Below are positions 1-10,015 of a stretch of DNA of 64,000 nucleotides, piece after piece; the stretch's first letter is position 1; each line of letters opens with the position of its first letter. This DNA is from Nitrospirota bacterium (lineage in GTDB: Bacteria; Nitrospirota; Thermodesulfovibrionia; Thermodesulfovibrionales; JdFR-88), in NCBI GenBank assembly GCA_014874185.1, contig JACWAF010000005.1, positions 29,082 through 93,081 on the forward strand, in the 5' to 3' direction. Below the pieces are notes generated by a model. That model saw only the letters and a program-made list of their open reading frames with translations. It searched no databases and had not been told where the DNA came from. The position numbers and the translations under genes are program-made.

Positions 1-392
1 TGCCCGGCTATCTGCGAGCCGCACTTATAGCAATACGCCTTCCCAAGCCGCGTGTAGAGCACCCTCATGTAGTCGTAGATTTCTGTTATGGTGCCCACGG
101 TGGAACGGGGGCTCTTGGTCACGGTCTTCTGGTTGATCGCGATGGAGGGGGAGAGCCCTTCGATGGAATCCACGTCCGGTTTTTGAAGCTCCCCAAGGAA
201 CTGCCTGGCATAGGGCGAGAGGCTTTCAACATACCGCCTCTGTCCCTCGGCATAGAGCGTGTCTATCGCCAGGGAACTCTTCCCGGAGCCGGACGGGCCG
301 GTTATGACCGTGGTCTTCTGCCTGGGGATGCGGACGTCTATATTTTTTAGATTGTGCTCCCTTGCGCCCTTTATGATTATGAAGTCTTGCAT
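1..392 (-). CDS. uvrA: UvrA, excinuclease ABC subunit A (N-terminal part, cut by window edge)
   Basis: The first 130 residues of UvrA, the ATPase that scans DNA for damage in nucleotide excision repair with UvrB and UvrC. Seen: the protein opens [18 protein letters not shown], followed by a Walker [10 protein letters not shown] near residues 32-40, the UvrA-typical [15 protein letters not shown] region and the start of a zinc-binding CYKCG near the break. The ATG at 392-390 is preceded by AGGAAGGGAC, a good ribosome site. The rest of the gene lies to the left of the window. It is divergent from the DUF1573 gene at 496. Family assignment is secure. Confidence 0.96.
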   Translation of the reverse strand, partial: MQDFIIIKGAREHNLKNIDVRIPRQKTTVITGPSGSGKSSLAIDTLYAEGQRRYVESLSPYARQFLGELQKPDVDSIEGLSPSIAINQKTVTKSPRSTVGTITEIYDYMRVLYTRLGKAYCYKCGSQIAG

Positions 393-461
393 GTCCCTTC
401 CTGCATATAATTCAACCATTTAGTATAAAAAATACCGGCCTGTTCTTTCAAACTGAATTTT

Positions 462-490
462 TTGTCTTTTGGACGGTTCTGTTTTATAAT
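462..490 (+). promoter_or_regulatory. Sigma-70-type promoter directly in front of the DUF1573 gene
   Basis: TTGTCT (462-467), a 17-nt spacer and a perfect TATAAT (485-490). The ATG at 496 is only five bases after the -10 box, so the predicted transcript starts at or next to the start codon and no Shine-Dalgarno site is possible (leaderless mRNA, inferred). Confidence 0.6.
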
Positions 491-495
491 CTTTC

Positions 496-888
496 ATGCG
501 CTGGATTTTCATAACCGCCTTTGTTATTGCTTTTACCTTTCCGGTGTCCGTTAAAGCCAGCCCTCCCAGGGCTGTGTTCCAGAGTGAAGATTACGATTTC
601 GGAGATGTAATGGAGGGAGTTACCCTGCAGCACGATTTCATCCTGAAAAACGCGGGGACGGACGTGCTTGTGATCAAGAACATCATACCGACATGAGGGT
701 GCACCGCGGCGCTTGCCAGTTCGGCAAGATTGAACTCCGGACAGGAGGCAAGGATAAGCGCTAAAGTTGACACCAGGGGCCACAGCGGCCTTATGCTGAA
801 GGGCATAAAAGTGCTCACCAATGACCCGCAGGTGCCGGCGATAATGCTTTTCATGCGGGCGAACATAGAGAAAGACAAGAAAGATTGA
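496..888 (+). CDS. Secreted DUF1573-family protein, candidate selenoprotein (in-frame TGA at 694-696)
   Basis: 130 residues if the TGA at codon 67 is read as selenocysteine, 66 residues if it is a stop. A signal peptide covers about residues 1-21 (hydrophobic core, AxA-like end), so the product should be periplasmic. The mature part has the DUF1573 pattern: YDFGDVMEGV, then a beta-rich domain ending near LTNDPQVP. In this family the domain normally has a Cys-Gly-Cys after a Pro-Thr. Here the same spot reads Pro-Thr-TGA-Gly-Cys-Thr, and the frame stays open and family-like for 63 more codons to a TGA at 886-888. A 6-bp hairpin 21 nt after the TGA fits a bacterial SECIS. The function of the family is unknown. 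The alternative is a TGC-to-TGA nonsense mutation or a sequencing error. Confidence 0.75.
712..728 (+). promoter_or_regulatory. Candidate bacterial SECIS hairpin after the in-frame TGA
   Basis: CTTGCC (712-717), loop AGTTC (718-722), GGCAAG (723-728): a perfect 6-bp stem. The loop begins 21 nt after the TGA at 694-696 and has G at its second position, followed by U. This matches the published general rule for bacterial SECIS elements (loop about 16-37 nt from UGA, G among the first two loop bases). The stem shares UUGCC/GGCAA with the hairpin at 57873-57889. Confidence 0.6.
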
Positions 889-919
889 ACCTGGATCAGT
901 CCCGCTTCCGGAGGACCAC

Positions 920-1771
920 ATGATCAGAAAGGCCGTCCTTTTCCTGAGGATGATAAAGTTTACCCACTCCGTATTCGCGCTCCCTTTCGCCTTCACGGCG
1001 GCCATTATCGGGGCAGGCGGCATACCGTCCCTGAAACAGGCCCTCTGGATAGCCCTGGCCATGGTTGGGGCGCGCTCCGGGGCGATGGCCATGAACCGCA
1101 TAATAGACAGGAAGATGGACGCGCTGAACCCGCGCACGCGGGGCAGGGAGATACCCTCGGGCAAGCTCCGCTTAAGCGAGGCCGCGTTCTTCGCGGCGGT
1201 CTCCTTCGCCCTCCTCGTGTATTCCGCCTACAGGCTGAACCCGCTCTGCTTCAAGCTTTCGCCCCTGGCGATCCTGATAGTGATCTTTTATTCCTACACG
1301 AAACGGTTCACCTGGGCGGCGCACATTTTTCTGGGCATGTCGATAGCTCTTGCCCCGCTTGGGGCCTGGATAGCCGTGACCGGGACCGTGGGCCTGAAAA
1401 TCATTCCCATGGTAATAGCGGTCGTCTTCTGGCTCGCGGGCTTCGACATCCTTTACGCCCTGCAGGATCTGGACTTCGACCGCGCACACGGGCTTTTTTC
1501 CATCCCCGCGCGTTTCGGCACCGGAAAATCACTGCTCATTTCGAGGCTCTGCCACGCGGTGTCCATAGCGATGCTCGTCCTGACGGGGTTTTTATTCGGA
1601 CAGGGCGTCTTTTACTGGGCGGGGATGGCCTTCGTCTGCGCCCTGTTCGCCTACGAGCATTCCCTGGTCAGGGAGGACGACCTTTCCAGGCTTGACATGG
1701 CCTTCTTCAACATGAACGGCTGGATAAGCGTAAGCGTGCTTTTTTTTACGGCCCTCTCTTATCTGGCCTAG
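920..1771 (+). CDS. mqnP: UbiA-family aromatic prenyltransferase, probably MqnP of futalosine menaquinone synthesis
   Basis: 283 residues, highly hydrophobic with about eight or nine predicted membrane helices. The first Asp-rich motif reads NRIIDRKMDALNPRTRGRE (from residue 59) and the second QDLDFDRAHG (Asp at 183, 185, 187). Both bind Mg-diphosphate of the isoprenoid donor. The NRxxDRxxDxxNPRT form is typical of the UbiA-like enzymes found with the futalosine pathway, and mqnE and mqnC lie at 60-62 kb. Predicted step: transfer of a polyprenyl chain to the naphthoate acid in the inner membrane. It starts 32 nt after the DUF1573 gene and may share its transcript. A 4-hydroxybenzoate prenyltransferase role in ubiquinone synthesis is the alternative. 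Confidence 0.85.
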   Translation: MIRKAVLFLRMIKFTHSVFALPFAFTAAIIGAGGIPSLKQALWIALAMVGARSGAMAMNRIIDRKMDALNPRTRGREIPSGKLRLSEAAFFAAVSFALLVYSAYRLNPLCFKLSPLAILIVIFYSYTKRFTWAAHIFLGMSIALAPLGAWIAVTGTVGLKIIPMVIAVVFWLAGFDILYALQDLDFDRAHGLFSIPARFGTGKSLLISRLCHAVSIAMLVLTGFLFGQGVFYWAGMAFVCALFAYEHSLVREDDLSRLDMAFFNMNGWISVSVLFFTALSYLA

Positions 1772-1845
1772 TGTGATGTTCCTTACGGAACGCGGCACGC
1801 CGGGAGGCGGTTAAAAGCAAGGGCGGTTTGAGGGGATTTCTGTTT

Positions 1846-2370
1846 TCAGGGGGAGACCTTCACCATTTCCTTTACCCTGCTGTGGAACCGGGCTATCTGT
1901 TCTATCTGGTCCTCGCGGGTCAGCCCTTTGTTCTCCAGGATCGAGACGAGGTCTATCAGCTCGGAATCTATGCCCTTTGCAAGCTCGGCCCTGGAACGGT
2001 GCTTCCTCTCGTATGAGTCCAGCAGGTTATTGACTTCGCCTATGAAAGACCTGATATAGACGTCATCGTTTTTCCTTACCTGAAGCCGCCTTTCGTAATC
2101 GCCTGACAGTATGAGCCTCATCTGCAGCTTGAGCCTTTCGAACGGCCCTATGAACCTGTGCGAAAAGATCATCGTGAAGATGACAACTACGGCGGCGTAT
2201 CCGGCCATTATCAGGACGAATGGGAGCACATTCTGATGGATGAGTCCGCCAAGCGCCTTGGCCAGATAGATAAGCACTACTCCGGCCAAGAGCGACCAGA
2301 TTACTATGAAGGCAATCGAGTACCGCAGCTCTTTTGGCACGAAGTACCTTTGCCTTTTCTTCCGGGGCAT
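1846..2370 (-). CDS. Membrane protein with HAMP domain, function unknown
   Basis: 174 residues. Two predicted membrane helices lie at about residues 17-38 and 48-70, followed by a HAMP linker (FIGPFERLKLQMRLILSGDY, with the conserved Pro) and a charged, probably helical tail. There is no kinase, cyclase or methyl-accepting domain after the HAMP, so it may be a membrane partner for a separate signalling protein. The neighbouring diguanylate cyclase and NtrC-type regulator make this plausible but unproven. Convergent with the prenyltransferase gene upstream. Confidence 0.75.
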   Translation of the reverse strand: MPRKKRQRYFVPKELRYSIAFIVIWSLLAGVVLIYLAKALGGLIHQNVLPFVLIMAGYAAVVVIFTMIFSHRFIGPFERLKLQMRLILSGDYERRLQVRKNDDVYIRSFIGEVNNLLDSYERKHRSRAELAKGIDSELIDLVSILENKGLTREDQIEQIARFHSRVKEMVKVSP

Positions 2371-2667
2371 TTCCGCTTCCCCCTTTTTTTCAAAGATTAT
2401 AACTCATATACAGGGCCTGCGCATAAGGATTTTTTCCGCCTGAATGCCATTGCAGGTTAGTTCTCAAGGCGGTCTTTTTTGCGTGAAAACAAGCAGGCGT
2501 CCCGGAGGGCGGTGCGTGTTGTCACACAAAAAAAAGCGGGTTTCTGCTATGTTATACGGAAAAGGAACTTGCGTTTTTTCCGGGATGCTTTTTTTTAGGT
2601 CTTAAACAGCCATCGAATAAGCAGAATCCCGGGAAGGAGCTTTGGATATTCCGGACCGGCACGCATA
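2371..2667. other. Intergenic stretch between the divergent HAMP and GGDEF genes
   Basis: About 300 bases with no credible gene. It must hold the promoters of both divergent genes. An AAGGAG sits at 2634-2639 but is too far from the TTG start at 2668 to be a normal ribosome site. A sequence reading GG-N11-GC near 2560-2575 resembles a sigma-54 promoter but has the wrong spacing, so I do not call it. Confidence 0.4.
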
Positions 2668-4713
2668 TTGCTTATCGAAGAAGGGATGTTACATTTAGTT
2701 GACATACAGCTTCTCACGAGGGCATTCAAGTCTTTTACTGCTCTTACGGGCCTGAATTTCGCCCTGTACGACGACAGGGAAAACCTGGTGATCGCCCCCG
2801 CCCGGGAGGACCCCGTGCTCTCGGTAATGAAGACGAGCAGAAAAGGCCAGGAGATATATGCCCGGTTTTTAGAGGAAAACCTGAAGCTTTCGTCGAAAAA
2901 GACAAAGGCGCATCTCGCAAGGGGCCCGGCAGGGCAGTTCCATCTGTTCATTCCCGTGCGCTACAAGGAGATTAACCTGGTCGCTCTGGGCGAGGCCTTC
3001 TATCCGGCCATGGAGGACTTCGTCAGGTTTTATGAAGAGATGGGGCCGGAGTACGGGCTGCTGGAAAAAGACCCCGTCGAGTGGTCCAGGGAAATAAACG
3101 TGCTGCCGGCCGGGACCGCCGAGTGCTATATAGAGGCCATCCAGCCGCTCCTTGAAAACATCATAGCCTCTGGATACGAGAAGGGCGAACTGAGCAAGCA
3201 CTGGCAATGGTCCAAAACCATTATAAACCTGGCCGCGAACATAAAATCAAGCACCTCGCTGAATGAGATAAGGCAGATGATAATCGACACGGTCATCTTC
3301 CTCTTCAACATAGATACGGTCGCGATCTTCTCCCTCCGGGACGGATATTTTTGCCCGGAGGCCGCGGGCGGCAGAAACAGGGATGTGGTCAGCCGTTTCC
3401 GGATAGCCGGGAGCAACAAGTTCATAGCCGGGGCGATGATGTCCGACATCCCCGTTTCGGCAATGGACAGCTACAAGCTGTGGCACAACGGCTTCCCGGA
3501 CGAGATAATCTCGATGTACCTGTTCCCGATATGCTCGGGAACAGGGATGAACGGCTTCCTGGGCGTCTTCAATACCCTCCTGGGCAGGGAGGCCTTCGAT
3601 TCCATAAACGAGATATGCCGGATAACGGCGTACTTCCTCGACGTGAGAAACATGGGCGAGGAATTCGACAGGAAGAGCGTCTCCCTCAAGATGCTCACCG
3701 AGACGACCTCGCAGCTTTACGAGTTTTACAAGGAGCCGCAGAAGCTGTACGAGAGCATAGTGGCGGAAGCGGCCAATATAGCCGGGGCCGAGAAATGCTC
3801 CCTCATGCTTCCGGAGGACGGGGGCGACGTGCTCGCAATCAGCGCGGTCAAGGGCACAAGCCCCTGGCTGATGAAGGACGTGAGGGTGAGGAGAGGGGAG
3901 GGGATAGCCGGCAAGGTCTATGAACAGGGGGCCCCGATACTTATCGACGGCGAGGAGAGGATGCGGGACTATGCCGTGAGCCCGAAGCCCCTCTTCAAGA
4001 CGGCCTCCTGCCTCAGCATGCCGCTGAAGGTGTCCGGCGAGGTTGTGGGGATACTGAACCTCTCGGACAAGCAGACCGGCGAGTCCTTCTCCGACGCCGA
4101 CCTCATGGTGCTCGGGCCTTTTGCGCTCCATGCCTCCATACTCCTCAAACTGAGCCATTTCTACAATACGTCCCAGAAGATGAGGGAGCTTTCCATAACC
4201 GACCCGCTCACCGGCCTCTTCAACAGGCGCTATTTCGACGTGCGGCTTGAGGAGGAGTTCCAGCGGGCCAGGAGATACGGGCTCTCCTTTTCGCTGGCCA
4301 TAATGGACATAGATGATTTCAAGGCCCTGAACGACACCGAGGGCCACATGGCCGGCGACCACGTCCTGAAGGAGCTGGCCCTCATAATGAACAGCTCGAT
4401 CAGGGCAAATGACATCCTGGTGCGCTTCGGGGGCGAGGAGTTCGCCATCATAATGCCCCAGACCTCGAAGGAGGAGGCCTTCAACGTGGTGGAAAGGATA
4501 AGGAGCAACATAAGCACGCTCATGTTCCGGGCCCTGAAGGCATTCCCCGGCAAGAGGCTCACCATAAGCACGGGGATAGCGATGTACCCGGATGCCGGAG
4601 AGCAGATTGAGAAGCTGATCATCTGTTCGGACAGGGCCCTCTACAGGGCCAAGATGGGCGGCAAGAACAGGAGCGTCCTCTGGGAGCCGGACTGGGGCAG
4701 GAGGCCCGGTTAG
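2668..4713 (+). CDS. PocR-GAF-GAF-GGDEF diguanylate cyclase
   Basis: 681 residues from a TTG at 2668; an ATG six codons later (2686) is equally possible. Seen in order: a PocR-like ligand domain (about 10-150), a first GAF-like region (about 190-330), a clear second GAF (about 350-500, with RGEGIAGKVYEQG) and a GGDEF domain (about 510-675). The active-site motif is GGEEF (588-592, from the TTG), an active variant. An I-site RxxD (R579, D582) lies five residues before it, so product inhibition by c-di-GMP is expected. No membrane helix: a cytoplasmic enzyme making c-di-GMP in response to a small ligand. It precedes an NtrC-type regulator on the same strand. Confidence 0.9.
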   Translation: MLIEEGMLHLVDIQLLTRAFKSFTALTGLNFALYDDRENLVIAPAREDPVLSVMKTSRKGQEIYARFLEENLKLSSKKTKAHLARGPAGQFHLFIPVRYKEINLVALGEAFYPAMEDFVRFYEEMGPEYGLLEKDPVEWSREINVLPAGTAECYIEAIQPLLENIIASGYEKGELSKHWQWSKTIINLAANIKSSTSLNEIRQMIIDTVIFLFNIDTVAIFSLRDGYFCPEAAGGRNRDVVSRFRIAGSNKFIAGAMMSDIPVSAMDSYKLWHNGFPDEIISMYLFPICSGTGMNGFLGVFNTLLGREAFDSINEICRITAYFLDVRNMGEEFDRKSVSLKMLTETTSQLYEFYKEPQKLYESIVAEAANIAGAEKCSLMLPEDGGDVLAISAVKGTSPWLMKDVRVRRGEGIAGKVYEQGAPILIDGEERMRDYAVSPKPLFKTASCLSMPLKVSGEVVGILNLSDKQTGESFSDADLMVLGPFALHASILLKLSHFYNTSQKMRELSITDPLTGLFNRRYFDVRLEEEFQRARRYGLSFSLAIMDIDDFKALNDTEGHMAGDHVLKELALIMNSSIRANDILVRFGGEEFAIIMPQTSKEEAFNVVERIRSNISTLMFRALKAFPGKRLTISTGIAMYPDAGEQIEKLIICSDRALYRAKMGGKNRSVLWEPDWGRRPG

Positions 4714-4869
4714 GCCCCGCAAACGCCGGAGGCGCGCGCCTTTGCCGGACTTCCTCTCCCAAATGGGAGATTGCTAACCCCCTCCGCCTGGATTAAATTT
4801 TGAATAGATTCTTTTCCATGGTGCTCCCGTATCTTCCCCATCCTTCCTTATGAAGGGGGACAATGAAAA

Positions 4870-6243
4870 ATGCAAGACGGCGGAAATATCCTGATAGTGG
4901 ACGACGAGCCCAATGCGCTGAAGGTGCTTTCGGCCATACTTTCCAGCGAGGGTTACAACGTCTACGGCTCCCCGGACGTCGATAAGGCCGTGAACATAAT
5001 GAACGGGAACCAGATGGACGCCGTTATCACCGACCTGAGGATGCCAGGGCGTGACGGCATGCAGCTTTTCGAGTACATAAGGAAGAACCACCCGGACATC
5101 CCGGTGATCTTTCTTACCGCATACGGGACGGTGGAGTCCGCCGTGAACACTATTACGAACGGGGCGTATTACTACTTCATAAAACCCCCCGACTACCCGA
5201 AGCTGAAAGGCGTCCTCTCGAAGGCCGTCGAAGAGCGCAGGGTGAAGGTCTACCGGAAATCCTCCGATATGGGAGTAGAGGGCATCAGGGTGAGGATCTT
5301 CGGCAATACGCGGGAGATGAAAAAGATATTCGAGACGATCGGCATAATAAAAGACACCTCAAGCAGCGTCGTCATAACCGGCGAGACCGGCACCGGAAAG
5401 GAACTGATCGCGAAGGCCCTCCATTACCAGAGCCGGAGGAGGCAGAAGCCCTTTGTGGCCGTGAACTGCGCGGCCATCCCCAGGGAGCTAATCGAGTCCG
5501 AGCTTTTCGGGTTCGAGAGGGGCGCTTTCACAAGCGCCGTCTCCAGGCGTGTGGGCCGCTTCGAGGAGGCCTCCGGCGGCACGATATTCCTGGACGAGAT
5601 AGGCGAGATCGAGCACGGGCTCCAGGCAAAACTCCTGAGGGTGCTCCAGGAGAAGGAGGTCGAGCGGCTGGGGAGCAACAAAAAATACAAGGTGGACTTC
5701 AGGCTGGTGGCGTCCACCAACCGCGACCTGGAAGAGGAGGTAAGGGAGGGCCGCTTCCGCAAGGACCTGTTCTACAGAATAAACGTGGTGCAGATAAAAG
5801 TGCCGCCCCTCAGGGAAAGGCCCGATGACATCCCGGTCCTGATGGAAGAGTTCCTTGCGGAGTTCTGCGACCGCGAGCAGAAAAAGCTCTGTGTGCGGGC
5901 CGAGGCCGTTGAGAAATTGAAGCAGTATTCCTGGCCGGGGAATATAAGGCAGCTGAAGAACGTCCTTGAGCGCGCCGTGGTGCTGTCAAAGTCCTGTGAG
6001 ATAGGCATAAGAGAGCTGCCGGAGGAGATAGTCAACGCCTGTTCCGCCGCGGTGGGAGCAGCGGCGGAACCGGAGCAAACCGGGCCTGAGCAGGCCGGCA
6101 CGGGGCCCAAGACCCTTAAGGAAATGGAATTCCAGGCGATACGGAACGCACTGGACGAATGCGGCGGGAACATCTCGCGCGCGGCCAAGCTCCTTGGTAT
6201 ATCCAGAAAGACCTTCTACAAAAGACTCAGAGAGGAGAGTTAG
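4870..6243 (+). CDS. NtrC-family sigma-54 response regulator with a GAFTSA variant loop
   Basis: 457 residues. Receiver domain 1-120 (acidic D11-D12, phospho-acceptor D55 in ITDLRMPG), AAA+ sigma-54 activator domain about 145-375 with Walker A GETGTGKE (170-177) and FLDEIGE, and a Fis-type helix-turn-helix at the end (NISRAAKLLGISRKTFYKR). The sigma-54-contacting loop reads GAFTSA (218-223) instead of GAFTGA. It is a close paralogue of the regulator at 19344, which has the normal loop. It likely activates sigma-54 promoters on phosphorylation. The partner kinase is not certain; the soluble PAS kinase at 12140 is a candidate. Confidence 0.93.
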   Translation: MQDGGNILIVDDEPNALKVLSAILSSEGYNVYGSPDVDKAVNIMNGNQMDAVITDLRMPGRDGMQLFEYIRKNHPDIPVIFLTAYGTVESAVNTITNGAYYYFIKPPDYPKLKGVLSKAVEERRVKVYRKSSDMGVEGIRVRIFGNTREMKKIFETIGIIKDTSSSVVITGETGTGKELIAKALHYQSRRRQKPFVAVNCAAIPRELIESELFGFERGAFTSAVSRRVGRFEEASGGTIFLDEIGEIEHGLQAKLLRVLQEKEVERLGSNKKYKVDFRLVASTNRDLEEEVREGRFRKDLFYRINVVQIKVPPLRERPDDIPVLMEEFLAEFCDREQKKLCVRAEAVEKLKQYSWPGNIRQLKNVLERAVVLSKSCEIGIRELPEEIVNACSAAVGAAAEPEQTGPEQAGTGPKTLKEMEFQAIRNALDECGGNISRAAKLLGISRKTFYKRLREES

Positions 6244-6244
6244 T

Positions 6245-8875
6245 TTAGAAGACAAGCCCTGCCGGGACGGGCTTCTGGAAATAAAAGCCCTGCACCTCGT
6301 CGCAGCCCAGCGACCTGAGCAAATCCAGCTGGTTCCTCGTCTCCACCCCTTCGGCAACCACCTTCATGTCAAGGTCGTGCGCAAGCGCGATCACCGCCTT
6401 CGAAATGGCCTCGTTGTCCGGATCGACGGTGATGGCGTGCACGAAGGACTTGTCCAGCTTCAACCTGTCTATCGGAAGGCGTTTCAGATAGCTGAGCGAG
6501 GCATACCCCGTACCGAAATCGTCCAGTGAGAGGTGAATCCCCATCCGCTGGAACTCATGCAGGGCCCCGATAACGGTCTCGGCGTCCTGCATCAGGGTGC
6601 TCTCAGTGAGTTCCAGTTCCAGGCAGCCCGGCTCGAGGCCGGACTCTTCGACTATCTTTTTTATGGTCTGCACGATCTCCCGCTGCTTGAACTGCCTCAT
6701 CGAGAGATTGACGGCTATCCTGACCGGCTGGCATCCAGCTTTCCGCCACTGGGCCCCCTGCCTGCACGCCGTCTTCAGCACCCATTCGCCTATCGGCACA
6801 ATCAGCCCGGTCTCCTCGGCAAGCGGGATGAAATCCATCGGGCTCACAAGGCCCAGTTCCGGGTGCATCCAGCGCAGGAGGGCCTCCATGCCCGCCATCT
6901 CCCCCGACGCGAGGTCTATCTGCGGCTGATAATAAAGGACGAACTCGTCCTTTTCTATCGCCTTCCTCAGATTGCCTTCCAGCCTTATCCTCTCTGAGGA
7001 GGCGGCGTTCATGTGTGACGCATAGAACTGAAAGGAGTTCTTTCCCTGCTCTTTGACGTGATACATGGCCGAGTGCGCGTTCCTGATCAGAGCCTCCGAA
7101 TCATTCCCGTCAGAGGGGTAGAGGCTTATCCCTATGCTTCCGGTCAGGTAGAACTCGTGCCCCTCCAGCAGGCAGGCGCGGGTGAGGGCGTCCAGTATCT
7201 TCCGGGCTGTTTTCGCCGCATTCTGCGGGCCCTCTATATTCGAGAGCACTATTATGAATTCGTCGCCCCCCTGGCGGCTTATCGAATCCTCCTCGCGAAG
7301 ACAGCCGAGGATGCGCTGGGAGATGCGCTTCAGGAGCATATCGCCTTTTTCATGCCCCAGTGTTTCATTGACGGACTTGAACCTGTCCAGGTCCAGGAAC
7401 AGGACGGCGGCCTGTTCCCTGTGCCTCCGCGCGTGGGCCAGCGTCTGATTGAAACGCTCATTGAAAAGATGCCTGTTCGGGAGCCCGGTAAGCGAGTCGT
7501 AATAGGAAAGAAGCCATACCTGCTTTTCCGTGCTCATTCTCTCATAGGCCTCCGCAAGCACGTTTGCCGCCGATTTGAGAAAACAGAGGTCGTCCTCGTT
7601 GAAGGCCCGCCTCTTTGCCGTGTGCGCCCCCAATACCCCGAAGCGTTTCGAGTCTTTTCCCTCCACGGGCACGCAGATGGAGCTTGCAAGGCCGCATGCC
7701 GGATGGCCTGCGGGGAACGCGAACCTGTTCTGCGCGCTTATGTCTTCGATTGCGACCGCCTCTCCCGTCAGGAGGGCATATCCATGCGGGGCCGTTTCAT
7801 CCGCGTTTATTCTGAAGCTGCCGGGGGCCTCTATCGGCCAGCCCACGCCGGCCTTCACCAGGAGTTCCTCGCCCCCCGGCTGAAGTTCAAGCACTTCGGA
7901 GCAGTCAACACCCAGGGTAAGACCGACAAGTATGGCGGTCTCGGCCAACAGCTCATCCATCCCGGAGCCCGAGAGCGCCCTCTGGCCCATCTCGGCTATG
8001 GCGGCCTGCTGCCGCTCTCTGGCCCTCAGCTTCGCCTCCGATTCCTTGCGCTCTGTAATGTCCTTGAAGGAGACTACCACTCCGGCGATTTCTTTCCCGG
8101 CATATATGGGGGTTGCGGTATACACGGCCGGCAAGTGGGAGCCGTCCTTTTTCCGGTAAACTGTCTCGCTTGCTTCATGGCCTCGGCTGCCGGAGAGGAT
8201 CCTGCTTACGGGGCATTCGTCTTCGGAGATGAAATTGGGCGGGCCCTGAGGGCCGCAGCTCAGGATCTCATGGGCGTGCTTCTTCAGCAGCTGGCCCGGC
8301 CTGTAGCCCAGCATCGAGGCCCCGGCCGGGTTTATGAAGGCAATCCTGCCCTGGAGGTCCAGTCCGAATATCCCCTCGGCGGCCGAGTTGAGAATAAGCT
8401 CGTTGTACTGCCTCAGCCATTCGTTTTTCTTTGCCGCCTTCCGCTCCTGATGGATCAGGACGTCGACAAAGATGCCGAACAGGGTGAAAAGGATGAGGAC
8501 GGAAAGCCTCACTCCCATGATGTTCCTGTTTGCCGGAACAAAAAACTGCATCAGATTGGCCGGCCTGTGGCCTGCCTTTTCGATTAGGGATTCAAAAAAC
8601 CAGTAAAGAATGCCCAGGCCGACCCCGAACCAGCCAAGTTTGTTGCGGAGCTTATCGAAAATGAAATCCTTCAGTACCCGGCCCTTATTCAGGCCGGGCT
8701 CCAGGCTGATCTGTATGGGTTGCGCGCGGGCGGACAAGTCCCGGGCCAATCTCCCGCCTAACCCGGCTGTTTTAAAAAAAGGCATTCCCGGCACTTCCCC
8801 CTGGTCTCTGAAGTGCTCTATTTTAGCATGTCCCCCTTTTGCAAAGCCATTCGTATGTAAATACGTTTCTATCAT
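6245..8875 (-). CDS. Membrane PAS-GAF-GGDEF-EAL protein (c-di-GMP turnover)
   Basis: 876 residues. Two membrane helices (about 82-100 and 122-142), a PAS domain (about 155-275, ending in VVSFKDITERKESE), a GAF domain (about 290-440), a GGDEF domain (about 455-610) and an EAL domain (about 625-875). The cyclase motif is an intact GGDEF (RQGGDEF). The phosphodiesterase domain keeps MEALLRW, the metal-binding DDFGTGYASLSYL and LKLDKSFV, so both activities may be present. The first roughly 60 residues are not recognisable and the true start may be further in. Convergent with, and only two bases from, the NtrC-type gene. Likely an inner-membrane sensor that adjusts c-di-GMP. Confidence 0.9.
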   Translation of the reverse strand: MIETYLHTNGFAKGGHAKIEHFRDQGEVPGMPFFKTAGLGGRLARDLSARAQPIQISLEPGLNKGRVLKDFIFDKLRNKLGWFGVGLGILYWFFESLIEKAGHRPANLMQFFVPANRNIMGVRLSVLILFTLFGIFVDVLIHQERKAAKKNEWLRQYNELILNSAAEGIFGLDLQGRIAFINPAGASMLGYRPGQLLKKHAHEILSCGPQGPPNFISEDECPVSRILSGSRGHEASETVYRKKDGSHLPAVYTATPIYAGKEIAGVVVSFKDITERKESEAKLRARERQQAAIAEMGQRALSGSGMDELLAETAILVGLTLGVDCSEVLELQPGGEELLVKAGVGWPIEAPGSFRINADETAPHGYALLTGEAVAIEDISAQNRFAFPAGHPACGLASSICVPVEGKDSKRFGVLGAHTAKRRAFNEDDLCFLKSAANVLAEAYERMSTEKQVWLLSYYDSLTGLPNRHLFNERFNQTLAHARRHREQAAVLFLDLDRFKSVNETLGHEKGDMLLKRISQRILGCLREEDSISRQGGDEFIIVLSNIEGPQNAAKTARKILDALTRACLLEGHEFYLTGSIGISLYPSDGNDSEALIRNAHSAMYHVKEQGKNSFQFYASHMNAASSERIRLEGNLRKAIEKDEFVLYYQPQIDLASGEMAGMEALLRWMHPELGLVSPMDFIPLAEETGLIVPIGEWVLKTACRQGAQWRKAGCQPVRIAVNLSMRQFKQREIVQTIKKIVEESGLEPGCLELELTESTLMQDAETVIGALHEFQRMGIHLSLDDFGTGYASLSYLKRLPIDRLKLDKSFVHAITVDPDNEAISKAVIALAHDLDMKVVAEGVETRNQLDLLRSLGCDEVQGFYFQKPVPAGLVF

Positions 8876-8885
8876 GGTTTGCTGA

Positions 8886-9941
<1,056 letters not shown>

Positions 9942-9948
9942 AATAGTT

Positions 9949-9971
9949 CCCCCTCCCTTGATGGGAGGGGG
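9949..9971. terminator. Hairpin terminator between convergent galE and glmS
   Basis: CCCCCTCCC (9949-9957), loop TTGAT, GGGAGGGGG (9963-9971): a perfect 9-bp GC-rich stem just after the galE stop. There is no U-tract on the plus side, so it may work with Rho or simply insulate the two transcripts. Confidence 0.55.
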
Positions 9972-10015
9972 AGGGGGGAGGTGAATCGGCGGTATTCGAA
10001 GCCGCCGCCGAGTCC

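Noticed and set aside
2555..2580. Possible sigma-54 promoter before the PocR-GGDEF gene
   Set aside because: The spacing between GG and GC is 11 bases and the flanking consensus is poor.
6245..8875. Long plus-strand open frame opposite the GGDEF-EAL gene (about 7058-8587)
   Set aside because: It has no recognisable domains and lies antisense to a gene with four clear domains; it is a shadow of high-GC codon use.
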